Source: Psychrilyobacter atlanticus DSM 19335 (GTDB lineage: Bacteria; Fusobacteriota; Fusobacteriia; Fusobacteriales; Fusobacteriaceae). From it: 64,000 bases of DNA. The position numbers and the translations under genes are program-made. The notes below the pieces were generated by a model. The model was not told the DNA's origin. It made no database searches and worked only from the letters and a program-made list of their open reading frames with translations. The stretch covers positions 434,001-498,000 of the forward strand of contig NZ_KE384548.1 of NCBI RefSeq assembly GCF_000426625.1. Reading direction: 5' to 3'. Of the stretch, positions 33,185 through 43,211 are shown one piece after another (the stretch's first letter is position 1; each line of letters begins with the position of its first letter).

Positions 33185-34219
33185 ATGAAAAAAATATCAA
33201 TTTTATTAGCAGCTTTAGTTATTACTGGAGTTTCTTATGGGGCACAACTAGAACTAAAAGGTGGATTTGAACCTTGGAGAGAAGGAAATAATTCATCTTC
33301 AAGTTTTGATCAAGGTGGGAGTTTAGGAGCAGAACTATTATTTAATGCAGAAAATAGCCCATTTGATTATGGTATAGGAATGGAGTGGAAATCTGAATTT
33401 TCTGGAGGAGAAAATAATGTGTTAGCTGAAACAAAAAGTAATGCATTTCCTGTATATTTAACTGGTAAATACGGAATAGGAGAAGATTTATTTTATTTAG
33501 TAGGTAGAGCTGGATGGGCTATGTATGATACTTCTGAATCTATTGATGGGTTTTATGGAGCTGTAGGAGTTGGAAAACAATTTGCTCACATTACTGTAGA
33601 AGCACTTTATGAATCTATGGATTTAAGTGGAAGTTCTCATATGTATTCAGGTGATAGAGCTAACCTGGCATCAATCAAATTTGGTTATAAATTCGGTGAA
33701 AATAAGAGAGATGTAATCTCAAGAGAAAAAGAAGAGGCATTAAAAGCAGAGTATGAAAAACAACAAGCTGAGGAAGCTGCTAAAATAGCTGCAGAAAATA
33801 AAGCAAAGGAAGAAGCGGCTGCTTTAGAGACTGAAAATATTGCTAAAGAAAATGAAAGAACCGAAATCCTAAAAAAATATAATAACGTGATTGTTGCTGA
33901 TGGTTATTCTATGGATAAAAACGAACCTATGAATGTGAATCAAGAATTTTTAGAAAATATCGCTAGTGATTTATCCGAAGAGTCTGGGACTCTTACAGTT
34001 AGGGCTTATACAGATAATACAGGATCAGAAGCAGCTAATTTAAGAATTTCTAAAAAAAGAGCAGACAAAGCTGCTGAAGCAATAAGAGAAGGAATCAATA
34101 ATGAAAATATTGAAGTTATATCAGAAGGATTAGGAGAAACTAATTTTTTAACTGATAACTCTACTCTTGATAAAAGAAAAACTAATAGAAGAATAGAAGT
34201 TAATTTTATAGCTAAATAA
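33185..34219 (+). CDS. OmpA-family outer-membrane protein
   Basis: 344 residues, AAGGAGGG ahead. Signal peptide (MKKISILLAALVITGVSYG). An eight-strand-type barrel covers about 20-180 (LELKGGFEPWREGNNSSSSF, GAVGVGKQFAHITVEALYES). An alanine/glutamate-rich linker with a coiled-coil look follows (about 185-235), then an OmpA-like peptidoglycan-binding domain (TVRAYTDNTGSEAANLRISK then KRADKAAEAI). It ties the outer membrane to the wall. Operon with a YbaY-like lipoprotein 13 nt downstream. Confidence 0.85.
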   Translation: MKKISILLAALVITGVSYGAQLELKGGFEPWREGNNSSSSFDQGGSLGAELLFNAENSPFDYGIGMEWKSEFSGGENNVLAETKSNAFPVYLTGKYGIGEDLFYLVGRAGWAMYDTSESIDGFYGAVGVGKQFAHITVEALYESMDLSGSSHMYSGDRANLASIKFGYKFGENKRDVISREKEEALKAEYEKQQAEEAAKIAAENKAKEEAAALETENIAKENERTEILKKYNNVIVADGYSMDKNEPMNVNQEFLENIASDLSEESGTLTVRAYTDNTGSEAANLRISKKRADKAAEAIREGINNENIEVISEGLGETNFLTDNSTLDKRKTNRRIEVNFIAK

Positions 34220-34232
34220 TATAGGAGGAATA

Positions 34233-34616
34233 ATGAAAAAAATAATATTAATAGCTTTATCTATTTTAACATTAGTAAGTTGTAATTTAGATAAAGAAAA
34301 AAAATCAAGTATAAATATAACTGCAACTTACCGTGAAAGGATAGCGTTATTACCTGGAGCTAAAGTTATAGCAATACTAGAAGATGTTTCTAAAGCAGAT
34401 GCACCTAGTATTGAAGTAGTAAAACAAGAGATACCGGCAGGGAATTTGCCTTATAAACTAACAATAGATTTTCCTAAAAAAGACATTATTGAGACACATA
34501 GATACAATGTAAGAGTTAAGATTATGAAAGACGAAAAGTTACTTTTTACATCAACAGATTCATATGATCCTTTTAAAGAAGATGAAAAGGTAATTATATT
34601 GAAAAAAATGAAGTAA
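34233..34616 (+). CDS. YbaY-family lipoprotein
   Basis: 127 residues, TAGGAGGA ahead. Lipobox LVSC (Cys17). TATYRERIALLPGAKVIAIL and EDVSKADAPSIEVVKQEI match the YbaY domain (type III secretion lipoprotein-like beta sandwich). It lies directly after the OmpA gene and is probably co-expressed; it may assist outer-membrane protein or surface assembly. Function in this phylum is unknown. Confidence 0.8.
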   Translation: MKKIILIALSILTLVSCNLDKEKKSSINITATYRERIALLPGAKVIAILEDVSKADAPSIEVVKQEIPAGNLPYKLTIDFPKKDIIETHRYNVRVKIMKDEKLLFTSTDSYDPFKEDEKVIILKKMK

Positions 34617-34627
34617 AAATTTAAATT

Positions 34628-34678
34628 AAACCCATGGATGAAGATGCTAAATAAAAGTACCCATTCCATGGGTTTTTT
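34628..34678 (+). terminator. Intrinsic terminator
   Basis: AAACCCATGGA and TCCATGGGTTT with a 26-nt loop and a T run. Confidence 0.85.
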
Positions 34679-34811
34679 ATAAAAAAAACAAAATTATAAC
34701 ACATATATCATTAAAAAACAATCACTACAGGTAGAGATGTAAAATAGAAAATTTATTATAATTTAAAAGAAATCATATTATTAAAATTATATTATTATAG
34801 GGAGAGAATTA

Positions 34812-37800
34812 GTGCTTATGCCAAAAAATTATAACGAATTAAAAAAAAGAGGATTAAAAGGGACAGTGGCTATTGGTATTGTTGTAGCTACATTATTATT
34901 AATGCATTCATGTTTTTCTGATAAGGAAATAGAGAAAAAGGAAGGATTAACTAACATTGGAGATAAAAAAATAGAAAAATCAACTAATACTGATGAGAAA
35001 GAAGAACTAGTTTCTTCTAAGGAAGATGCAAATTCGAATATTAAAGACGGAGTTATTAAAGCTAGTAATTCTAAATCAGGGTCTTCAGTAACGGAAGAAG
35101 ATTATTTTAAGCCAAACAAATTAAAGGAAAAAACACTTATAAAAACTCAAAATCAAAAAACAGAAGATACTCAAAAATTTAAAGTAAAAAAGAAAATAGA
35201 AACTAAAGGGGATTCAAGTGAGACTACTTCAAAAGAGAGTGTTAACAGTTTTGATGATACTAATCAAGGTAATGAGAGTTTAATAAAAGGGGAAAAAAAG
35301 CTAAAAGAAGAAGAGAATAAAGAAGAACATAGTTTATTAGTCTTTGGAAGCTTAGGTTTTGAGAAAATTAATCATAGCAGCAGTAAAGATACAGGATCTA
35401 CAGATCCGATAGATCCAGATAAACCAGATAAACCAGATAAACCAGACAGACCAAACAGACCAGATATAGACGATTTATTACCAATAACACCAGAAGTACC
35501 AGTAACAGAAGTAATAATTTGGGAAAATGGGAATGAGATATATGGTAATAAATATACTTTGAAAAATAACTTAGAAATGATAGATAATATAGATGGGTTA
35601 AAAACAACCGGAGGAACTATTATTAATGAGGCTACAATTAATTCAAATGCTTTTGTTGGGGAAAATTATGCTATGAGAGCTGAAGATCATGCAGATGGTC
35701 GTCAAGGTATAGCAATTAATAAAGGGAATATCACAGGTGGTAGCAAGGGAATGATTGCTATAAATGGTGGAGAAATTATAAATGATGGAACAATTGACCT
35801 TACTTTTGATTCTAATGGAGGTATGGTTGCAGATGGTGCTGGGAGTTCAGCTATAAATAATGGAACTGTAAAGGGAACAATGGCATCACATCGATTTGCT
35901 TCTATGATAAATGAAGGGACTGCAGATACAATGAGAGCATTTTCTAATTCTACTGCTATAAATAATGGTGAGACAGGGCGTATGGATGCCTCATTTGAAG
36001 CTACTATGACAAATTATAACAAAGCTTCAGATATGTGGGCTTATAACGCTACTATCATTAATGAGGTTGGAGGAGTAATTAGTACTTCTGACTCTCTTAT
36101 TTCTGACTCTCATGGAATGTATGCTAGAGAAGGTTCAACTGCTATAAATAAAGGTGAAATAAGAGTTGCACTATCTCCAGGGAAATATGGAATGTATGCT
36201 ACAGGTGGCTCAACAATAATTAATGAAAAAGGTGGAACAATAATTAATGCAGCAGACGGTGGAATGAGAGCCAATGGTGCAGGTAGTATAGCTACAAATA
36301 AAGGCGAAATTCAAAGTGGTAATAGAGGAAGTGGAATGGGAGCCAATAGTGTTGCCGTTGCTATAAATGAAGAAACAGGAGTTATCACTGGTAGCGACAA
36401 CCATAATGGAATGTATGCAGATGGAGCAAGGTCTTTAGTAAGAAATAAAGGAACTATTTCTAATAGTGGAACAACTAATATGTTATCTTACAGAGGTGGT
36501 CAGGCCATCAATGAAGAAACAGGAATCCTTTCAAATAGTAAAGAAGCAGGTATGGAAGCTGATGGAGGTAACGGTTCAACAGCAATTAATAAAGGAACTA
36601 TAAAAGATTCTCAAATGAATGGAATGCGTGGTCATACTGGAACTCATGTAGAAAACACTTCAACTGGTAAGATCATTAATTCTAAAGAAACTGGAATATA
36701 TGCAGCTGGAGTAGGATCAACTGGAATTAATTTCGGTATCATATCAGATTCAGGTATTAGGGGAATGTATACAGATAGTAAGGGAACTATAATAAATGAA
36801 AAAGGTGGAGAAATAATTAATTCTAAAAGTTCAGGGATGCATGTATATGGAGAAGGAGCATCTGGAATTAATAAGGGGACAATATCGGGTTCAGGAAGTA
36901 GTGGTATGTATGCAGATGGTGAAGGTGTAGTAATAAATGATACAAATGGAGAGATCAATAAATCTAAAGGATCAGGTATCCATATAAGTGGATTAAATTC
37001 AGTAGGAACTAATGATGGTAAGATATTAGATTCAGAGATTAGTGGGATGTTTGTAGAAAATAAAGGTACTATAATAAATACTGTAAATGGAAAGATTACT
37101 AACTCAAAGGGATCAGGTATGCATGTTGATGGACCAAAGTCACTAGGAACTAATAGTGGTAGTATATTAGGTTCAGGAATTAGTGGAATGTATGCAGAAA
37201 ATGGAAGTACAGTAATAAATGAAAAAGATGGAAAGATCATTGGTTCAAAAGGATCAGGTATCCATGTAAGTGGTTTCGGTTCAACAGGGATTAATAGTGG
37301 TGAAATATTGGATTCCGAGATTAGTGGAATGCATGCCGAAAATCATGGCAGTATAGTAAACACTGTTGATGGAAAAATAATTAATTCTAAAGGTTCCGGA
37401 ATGTATGTAAGTGGAACGGGAGCATCTGGAATTAATAGTGGTACAATATCGGGTTCAGAAGATTGGGGTATGTATACTGAAGGAAAAGATTCATCAGGAA
37501 TAAATGATGGAGAAATAACAAGTGAAAAACAAGGAATGTATACAAGTGAAGGAACTATAACTAATAATGACTTAATAACGATAAATAGAAATGGTGTAGG
37601 AATGGAAATAGATGGTGGATCTGCTGTTAATAAAGGAACTATAACATCTATTAGTGGATCTAACATAGGTATTAGGGTTTATAATAATGGAACCGCTGTA
37701 AATGAAGGAACGATCTCTACTGATGGTGACTATGGAATGCATATAGTTAGAGGAACAGGAATAAATGAAAAAGGTGCAACAACCTCTAATACTGGTGACC

Positions 37801-40586
37801 ATGGAATGTATATAGCTGATGCAGGAATAGGGACCAACAAAGGAACGATCTCTAATACTGGTAACAATGGAATGACTATATCTGGAGCAGGAAGTACAGG
37901 GATAAATGAAAAAGGTGCAACAATCTCTAATACTGGTGCCTATGGAATGAATATATCTGGAATAGGAATAGGGACCAACAAAGGAGCTATCTCTAATACT
38001 GGTAACTATGGAATGAATGTAGTTGAAGCAGGAAGTACAGGGATAAATGAAGTAGGTGCAACAATCTCTAATACTGGTAACTATGGAATGAATATATCTA
38101 GAGGAATAGGGACCAACAAAGGAACGATCTCTAACGATGGTGACGATGGAATGAGGATATATGCAACAAGTATAGGAATAAATGAAAAAGATGCAACAAT
38201 CTCTAACAATGGTGACGATGGAATGAATATAATTTATGGAGGAACAGGGACCAACAAAGGAACGATCTCTAACGATGGTGACTATGGAATGTATATAGCT
38301 GAAGTAGGAAGTACAGGAATAAATGAAGTAGGTGCAACAATCTCTAATACTCGTGACTATGGAATGCTTATAGAGAAAGCAGGAGTAGGGATCAACAAAG
38401 GAACAATCTCTAATACCGGCAACAATGGAATGACTATATCTGGAAGTACAGGGATAAATGAAGAAGGTGCAATAATCTCTAATACTGGTGACTATGGAAT
38501 GAAAATATCTGGAGGAACAGGAACCAACAAAGGAGCTATCTCTAACGATGGTGATTATGGAATCTATATAACTGGATCAGGTAGTACAGGAATAAATGAA
38601 GTAGGTGCAACAATCTCTAATGTTGGTGACTATGGAATAGAGATAACTTCTGGAGGAACAGGAACCAACAAAGGAATAATCTCTAACGATGGTGACTATG
38701 GAATGCATATAGTTAGAGCAACAGGAATAAATGAAGAAGGTGCAACAATCTCTAATACTGGTAGCTATAGGATGCACATAGAGAGAGGGGGAACAGGAAT
38801 AAATAACGGGGATTTAGACGATGGATCTGATAACTATATTGTAATGCGAGCATCTAGTAGCGATAGTTTTGGTAAGAATACTGGAACTATTGATATAAAT
38901 TATTCTAATAGTATTGCAATGAACGGAGTGTTAGGAGGTTCACTTTTAAACGAGGGAACAATTAACATAAATGGAGATAATGGTGTTGGAATGTATATTA
39001 ATGGAGGTGGAACAGCTACAAATGAATCAGGAGGTATTATTAACCTAAATTCTACTAATGGAATTGGTATTTATGCTACCGGAAAAGGATCAAAAGTTGT
39101 AAATAATGGTGAGATTAATCTTTCAGGTAACTCAACAGATGGAGATAAAACCGATGATAAAGGGAACAGAAATATAGTTTTAGAAGATGGAGCAACGTTC
39201 CTTAATAGTGGAGTATTTAGATCCGATGGAAATATAAATTTTGATGAAATGGGTGACGGTAAATTTATTATGAGTAGTGGTGGAACAGTAGAAGCCGATA
39301 AAATAGAAGGAGATATCTATGCAAGTGGAGCATTAGCCATGGGCGGATATGATGATGTCTACAGTACATATAAGATGCTGGAAACTAATGAATTAGATGG
39401 AAACATAATTTCTAATTCGGCAATGTTTGATGCTCACTTTACTGATAATGCTGATGATAATGGTTTTTATGATGTTGTATTGGATAGGAAAGATTTTAAT
39501 ACAATTGTTAGTAACGAAGAAATAGGGGAAATATTAGAAGATAATTATGAAGATAATGGAAATGAATTAAAAGAAGATTACTATGATGCTCTAAAGCTAG
39601 TATCAACAGAAAAAGGTTTAGATAAAGCAGTCGAAGATAGTTATGGAATGTCTTACTACCCAACATTAGCTAAACAAACTTTTGAAATAGTAAATGATAG
39701 TAACCAGGTAATCGTTGATAATGTTATTAACAATGAAAGAGTAAGAAGGGTTGGAGAAACTATAGCTATAGCAGGAGTAAATACTACAAGATTAGAAAAT
39801 GATTCCCATGATAATGCTTCAGGGTATGATACTGATTTGTACAGTGTTTATTTAGGAGCAGAAAAACAAATAAATAAAAACACACGTATCGGTGGAATTC
39901 TTACCATAGGTAAAGGAGATACAGATTTAAATGATATAAAAGGATCTAGAGAAGATTATTATTACCAAGGTAATGTATATTTTACTTATGAAAATGAAGA
40001 TAGATTAAAATTTACATCAATGATATTTGGTGGGATGACTGATACATCTCTAGATAGAACCTTAGCATTTGGAAGTTTGTATGAAACAATGGAAGATGAT
40101 ATCAATAACTATTATGTAGGATTAAATAATGAATTAAGTAAAAAATATTATTTTGGTCAAAATTATATAAAACCTAAATTTGAGCTTAACTTTACATATA
40201 TGATGCAAGATGATATTTCAGAATCAGGGGACCAAGGATTAGAGATTGATGGTGTAAATTCTGTATCTGTGGAGACAGGCTTAGGATTAGCATTAGGAAG
40301 AGATTTTTATATGGATAATGGAAGTAAGTTCAACATTGAAGGAAGTGTTACAGGATATGCTGAATTAGCAGACCCATATAAAGATTTAGATTCGACTTTT
40401 AATACTTTAAGTACAGATAAAGTTAAGATAGACGGATATAATAATGACGATTTTTATGGCGACATCATGATTGGTGGAAGTTATGAAACCAAAAATTCAT
40501 TAAAATTATATACAAAAATAGGATATAGAATAGGTAATGATTCAGATGGACCTATAGGGAATATTGGATTTAATTATTTATTTTAA
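34812..40586 (+). CDS. Giant autotransporter adhesin with glycine-rich repeat passenger
   Basis: 1924 residues from GTG 34812 (AGGGAGAG 5 nt ahead; the ATG two codons later is less well spaced). A hydrophobic signal (about 17-32, ending MHSC34) is followed by a charged linker and a proline-aspartate hinge (DPDKPDKPDKPDRPNRPD, about 196-218). The passenger, about 230-1460, is built of short beta-helix repeats of the type GMYADG..GSTGINE.GATISNTG. The last about 270 residues form an autotransporter barrel ending in GNIGFNYLF with a terminal Phe. It is a type Va surface adhesin. Near-identical repeats indicate recent expansion. Confidence 0.88.
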   Translation: MLMPKNYNELKKRGLKGTVAIGIVVATLLLMHSCFSDKEIEKKEGLTNIGDKKIEKSTNTDEKEELVSSKEDANSNIKDGVIKASNSKSGSSVTEEDYFKPNKLKEKTLIKTQNQKTEDTQKFKVKKKIETKGDSSETTSKESVNSFDDTNQGNESLIKGEKKLKEEENKEEHSLLVFGSLGFEKINHSSSKDTGSTDPIDPDKPDKPDKPDRPNRPDIDDLLPITPEVPVTEVIIWENGNEIYGNKYTLKNNLEMIDNIDGLKTTGGTIINEATINSNAFVGENYAMRAEDHADGRQGIAINKGNITGGSKGMIAINGGEIINDGTIDLTFDSNGGMVADGAGSSAINNGTVKGTMASHRFASMINEGTADTMRAFSNSTAINNGETGRMDASFEATMTNYNKASDMWAYNATIINEVGGVISTSDSLISDSHGMYAREGSTAINKGEIRVALSPGKYGMYATGGSTIINEKGGTIINAADGGMRANGAGSIATNKGEIQSGNRGSGMGANSVAVAINEETGVITGSDNHNGMYADGARSLVRNKGTISNSGTTNMLSYRGGQAINEETGILSNSKEAGMEADGGNGSTAINKGTIKDSQMNGMRGHTGTHVENTSTGKIINSKETGIYAAGVGSTGINFGIISDSGIRGMYTDSKGTIINEKGGEIINSKSSGMHVYGEGASGINKGTISGSGSSGMYADGEGVVINDTNGEINKSKGSGIHISGLNSVGTNDGKILDSEISGMFVENKGTIINTVNGKITNSKGSGMHVDGPKSLGTNSGSILGSGISGMYAENGSTVINEKDGKIIGSKGSGIHVSGFGSTGINSGEILDSEISGMHAENHGSIVNTVDGKIINSKGSGMYVSGTGASGINSGTISGSEDWGMYTEGKDSSGINDGEITSEKQGMYTSEGTITNNDLITINRNGVGMEIDGGSAVNKGTITSISGSNIGIRVYNNGTAVNEGTISTDGDYGMHIVRGTGINEKGATTSNTGDHGMYIADAGIGTNKGTISNTGNNGMTISGAGSTGINEKGATISNTGAYGMNISGIGIGTNKGAISNTGNYGMNVVEAGSTGINEVGATISNTGNYGMNISRGIGTNKGTISNDGDDGMRIYATSIGINEKDATISNNGDDGMNIIYGGTGTNKGTISNDGDYGMYIAEVGSTGINEVGATISNTRDYGMLIEKAGVGINKGTISNTGNNGMTISGSTGINEEGAIISNTGDYGMKISGGTGTNKGAISNDGDYGIYITGSGSTGINEVGATISNVGDYGIEITSGGTGTNKGIISNDGDYGMHIVRATGINEEGATISNTGSYRMHIERGGTGINNGDLDDGSDNYIVMRASSSDSFGKNTGTIDINYSNSIAMNGVLGGSLLNEGTININGDNGVGMYINGGGTATNESGGIINLNSTNGIGIYATGKGSKVVNNGEINLSGNSTDGDKTDDKGNRNIVLEDGATFLNSGVFRSDGNINFDEMGDGKFIMSSGGTVEADKIEGDIYASGALAMGGYDDVYSTYKMLETNELDGNIISNSAMFDAHFTDNADDNGFYDVVLDRKDFNTIVSNEEIGEILEDNYEDNGNELKEDYYDALKLVSTEKGLDKAVEDSYGMSYYPTLAKQTFEIVNDSNQVIVDNVINNERVRRVGETIAIAGVNTTRLENDSHDNASGYDTDLYSVYLGAEKQINKNTRIGGILTIGKGDTDLNDIKGSREDYYYQGNVYFTYENEDRLKFTSMIFGGMTDTSLDRTLAFGSLYETMEDDINNYYVGLNNELSKKYYFGQNYIKPKFELNFTYMMQDDISESGDQGLEIDGVNSVSVETGLGLALGRDFYMDNGSKFNIEGSVTGYAELADPYKDLDSTFNTLSTDKVKIDGYNNDDFYGDIMIGGSYETKNSLKLYTKIGYRIGNDSDGPIGNIGFNYLF
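37700..38790 (+). repeat. Tandem DNA repeats in the autotransporter passenger
   Basis: About ten two-part units with shared blocks such as GGAATAAATGAAGTAGGTGC, AACAATCTCTAATACTGGTG and ACTATGGAATG, each coding for INE-GATISNTGDYGM and TNKGTISNDGDYGM. Units differ by few bases. An older, more diverged array with the MHVSG..GINSGEI pattern lies at about 36720-37470. Confidence 0.85.
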
Positions 40587-40596
40587 AAATTATTGA

Positions 40597-40631
40597 TTAG
40601 AAGGAAATTCTGATAATTTCCTTCTAATTTT
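40597..40631. terminator. Intrinsic terminator
   Basis: TTAGAAGGAAATT and AATTTCCTTCTAA with a 5-nt loop, followed by TTTTC, directly after the autotransporter. Confidence 0.85.
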
Positions 40632-40651
40632 CTGTTTAGGAGACTTTAGAT

Positions 40652-40792
40652 ATGAAAAAAGAAAAGAATTATGGGAAAATACGGTCTAAAAAATATAAAA
40701 AAAATTCTATTATCGGAATATGGGATCTTTTAAAAGCTATTATTATCAGTTTTGCTCTAATAGTTGTTCTATTGATAATAAAAGATTATTAA
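40652..40792 (+). CDS. Small basic membrane protein
   Basis: 46 residues: a basic N-terminus (MKKEKNYGKIRSKKYKK) and one membrane helix (LLKAIIISFALIVVLLIIK). TTTAGGAGA precedes the ATG by about 10 nt. Family not recognised. Confidence 0.5.
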   Translation: MKKEKNYGKIRSKKYKKNSIIGIWDLLKAIIISFALIVVLLIIKDY

Positions 40793-40880
40793 TACTGTAA
40801 GAAAGATATTTATAAAAAATAGTTTGTTTTAGGATGTTATTTTATACAGATAGAGACTTCAAATATAAGGAAGTATAACT

Positions 40881-41012
40881 ATGGATCAATTATTTTATAT
40901 AATAATGAAGAATCAAATGTACCTTATAGAAACTCAAACTCCTACTCATATAAAATTTTCTACAGTAGGAAAACCAAAATTATTTATAAGTAAGAAAAAG
41001 GCTGAAAAATAA
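40881..41012 (+). CDS. Short hypothetical protein
   Basis: 43 residues, MDQLFYIIMKNQMYLIETQT then a basic tail. AAGGAAG lies 5-9 nt before the ATG. No family recognised; could be a remnant. Confidence 0.4.
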   Translation: MDQLFYIIMKNQMYLIETQTPTHIKFSTVGKPKLFISKKKAEK

Positions 41013-41082
41013 CGTGAAAAAACAGGTGGAATTATTGTTAAAATTAAAACAACAAACAATGGTATTAGTTAGGAGGAATATT

Positions 41083-41238
41083 ATGGAAAAGAACCTTAAA
41101 AAGAAAGTAACTTGTTTAAAATGTAAGAAAAAATTTGAATCAGAGATAGATTTTTTAGGAATACCATATTATAAAATTTGTCCTTCATGTAAAAAAAATA
41201 CTGGAAATTATGGGCGAGGAATAAGTAGCTATTCGTAA
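41083..41238 (+). CDS. Small zinc-ribbon protein, paralogue 2
   Basis: 51 residues from ATG 41083 with TAGGAGGA ahead; a longer frame from 41014 has no ribosome-binding site. KKVTCLKCKKKFESEIDFLG and YKICPSCKKNTG give two CxxC knuckles. Close relative of the protein at 32699-32869. Followed 38 nt later by the MORN lipoprotein. Confidence 0.7.
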   Translation: MEKNLKKKVTCLKCKKKFESEIDFLGIPYYKICPSCKKNTGNYGRGISSYS

Positions 41239-41276
41239 AATATCAATAGTGAAGTGTTAATAAAAAAGGAGAAATT

Positions 41277-43154
41277 ATGAATATAAAATATAAAGTAGTT
41301 TTAATCTCTGGACTTTTATTTATTATGGGTTGTAAATCTGTAGAGAATAAAGTTATAGAGGGGGCAATTTACAGTAAGGATAAAAAAGTTTATAGTGTTT
41401 TTGATAATAAACCTGTAAATGGAGTATTAGAAAAGGAAGGATACTATGGGAAGAGAGAATATTCTACTTATAAAAAAGGAACTCTTTATAATTTAAAAAA
41501 AATAAGTAAAGAAAATGAGCTTCTTTATGAGGTATCTTTTGATGGAATGGGACTTTTTAATGGAAAAACATTTGAGGAGAAAGGGAAGAGCAGTGAGTAC
41601 TCCCATGGAGTTTTAGACGGAGAAGTTATCTATGAAGATTATAGAGGTAATAAGATTATAGAAAGATATGCTGATGGTGTTCTAAACGGGGTACAAGAAA
41701 AAAAAGAAGGTAAAAAATTATTTTTTAATCAAGGTTTGAGAACTACAAAAGATATAGAATCACCAACTAAAAAGCAATCAAAAGTTATTGTATGGGGAGA
41801 GATCCCTAAAGAAAACTTTACTGGAGAATTATACGGAAAGCCTAAAACAGGTATTATAAATAATAATTATGCAGCTATGCAAATAGAAAATTATAAGAAT
41901 GGGGTTTTACTATCTAGGAAGTACTATGATAAACAAGGAAAAAAGATGTATGAATTTCACTTTGTGGATGGAAATATAAAAAAAATAATAAAAAAAATAG
42001 AATATACCAAAGGGATTTTAAGGGAATTAAAAAATTATAATTCAGATGGAGTCTTAAATGGAAAATATATTTTAGGGAGTTATTATTCTACTAACACTGA
42101 AGTTAAAAATTATAAAAATGGAATCCCGCATGGAGAAGTAGAGATATTAATTGAAAAAGATGGGAAATTAGATAAAAAAATAGGCTTTTATGATAAAGGA
42201 ATCTATACTGGATATAAAAATACACAATACTATAAGGATGGAATTGAAATTGATAAAGAATTAGCTAATACAGTTTCTTCTAACTTTATAATAACTAATA
42301 TAAAAGATATCAAGAATAAAGAAAGTTTTAGTGGTTATACAAACCAAATAATTAATAATAACAATGCTGAAGATGGGAATATTTATTACTATGAAAACGG
42401 ATTTCTTAAAGAAGAATATAAATATGAAAATAATTCTTTAATTCAATCAAAATATTATCTAAAGAATGGAAAATACATTCAAAAAACTTATAAAGATGGA
42501 ATTATTCAAAAAATTTCAAATTATAATGCTGATGGTATTGAAGATGGAGCCTTTACAGCGTATGAACATGATAATAGCAAAACTGTTGGTTATATAGTAA
42601 ATGGAGTAATAGACGGAAGAAGTGTTCATTATCATGGAACAAAAGTTTATTATGTCGATGTCTATTCTAAAGGGAAAGAATATCAAAGAACTATTTACTA
42701 TGATTACGAGAAAAAACAAATTTTTCAGACACAAAAAGGTGTCAATACAGGCAGAGGATGGATCATAATAGGGATGGATAAAACCTATTATGAAGATGGA
42801 AACTTGAAAAAGGTAGTTAATTATGGAGATGGATTATCTTCAGAGAAAAAAGTAGAAGTTACTAAATTTTATTCTAATGGGAAGATAAAATCAAAAGGTA
42901 CAATGGATTATTGTTTATATAAAAATATTGGTAAAAAAACTATATTCTATGAGAATGGAAAGAAAAAAATAGAAGAAAATTACAATGATAGAAACTATAA
43001 TACTGGAACAAAAAAATATTATTTTCCCAGTGGAAAGATAGAAAAAATAGAAAGTTATAATGATAGAGGTTATAAAGATGGGACATTTAAAACTTACAAT
43101 AAAGATGGGAAATTAATAGAAGAGTTACATTATAAAAATGGATATAAAAAATAA
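41277..43154 (+). CDS. MORN-repeat (YwqK-type) lipoprotein
   Basis: 625 residues. Signal peptide with lipobox IMGC (Cys19). The whole mature protein is a string of YwqK/MORN repeats of the type YYENGFLKEEYKYENN, FYSNGKIKSKGT and YFPSGKIEKIESYNDRG. AAAAGGAG precedes the ATG. Unlike the lipoprotein at 29536 it has no transpeptidase domain. YwqK repeats occur in surface and contact-dependent antitoxin proteins; here the lipid anchor suggests an envelope scaffold. Role unknown. Confidence 0.8.
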   Translation: MNIKYKVVLISGLLFIMGCKSVENKVIEGAIYSKDKKVYSVFDNKPVNGVLEKEGYYGKREYSTYKKGTLYNLKKISKENELLYEVSFDGMGLFNGKTFEEKGKSSEYSHGVLDGEVIYEDYRGNKIIERYADGVLNGVQEKKEGKKLFFNQGLRTTKDIESPTKKQSKVIVWGEIPKENFTGELYGKPKTGIINNNYAAMQIENYKNGVLLSRKYYDKQGKKMYEFHFVDGNIKKIIKKIEYTKGILRELKNYNSDGVLNGKYILGSYYSTNTEVKNYKNGIPHGEVEILIEKDGKLDKKIGFYDKGIYTGYKNTQYYKDGIEIDKELANTVSSNFIITNIKDIKNKESFSGYTNQIINNNNAEDGNIYYYENGFLKEEYKYENNSLIQSKYYLKNGKYIQKTYKDGIIQKISNYNADGIEDGAFTAYEHDNSKTVGYIVNGVIDGRSVHYHGTKVYYVDVYSKGKEYQRTIYYDYEKKQIFQTQKGVNTGRGWIIIGMDKTYYEDGNLKKVVNYGDGLSSEKKVEVTKFYSNGKIKSKGTMDYCLYKNIGKKTIFYENGKKKIEENYNDRNYNTGTKKYYFPSGKIEKIESYNDRGYKDGTFKTYNKDGKLIEELHYKNGYKK

Positions 43155-43211
43155 TTTTGTATAATAAAAATAAAATTAGATTTTTTATAGTATAAAGATT
43201 GGAGGTTAGTT

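Noticed and set aside
36644-37240. Long minus-strand open frame inside the autotransporter gene
   Set aside because: It is antisense to repeats of low complexity, has no ribosome-binding site, and its residues mirror the repeat period. The plus-strand adhesin explains it. The same applies to the frames at 35398, 37343, 37572 and 38577.
37700-38790. CRISPR array
   Set aside because: Repeats are in frame, coding, uneven in spacing, and the intervals are themselves related. No cas genes are present.
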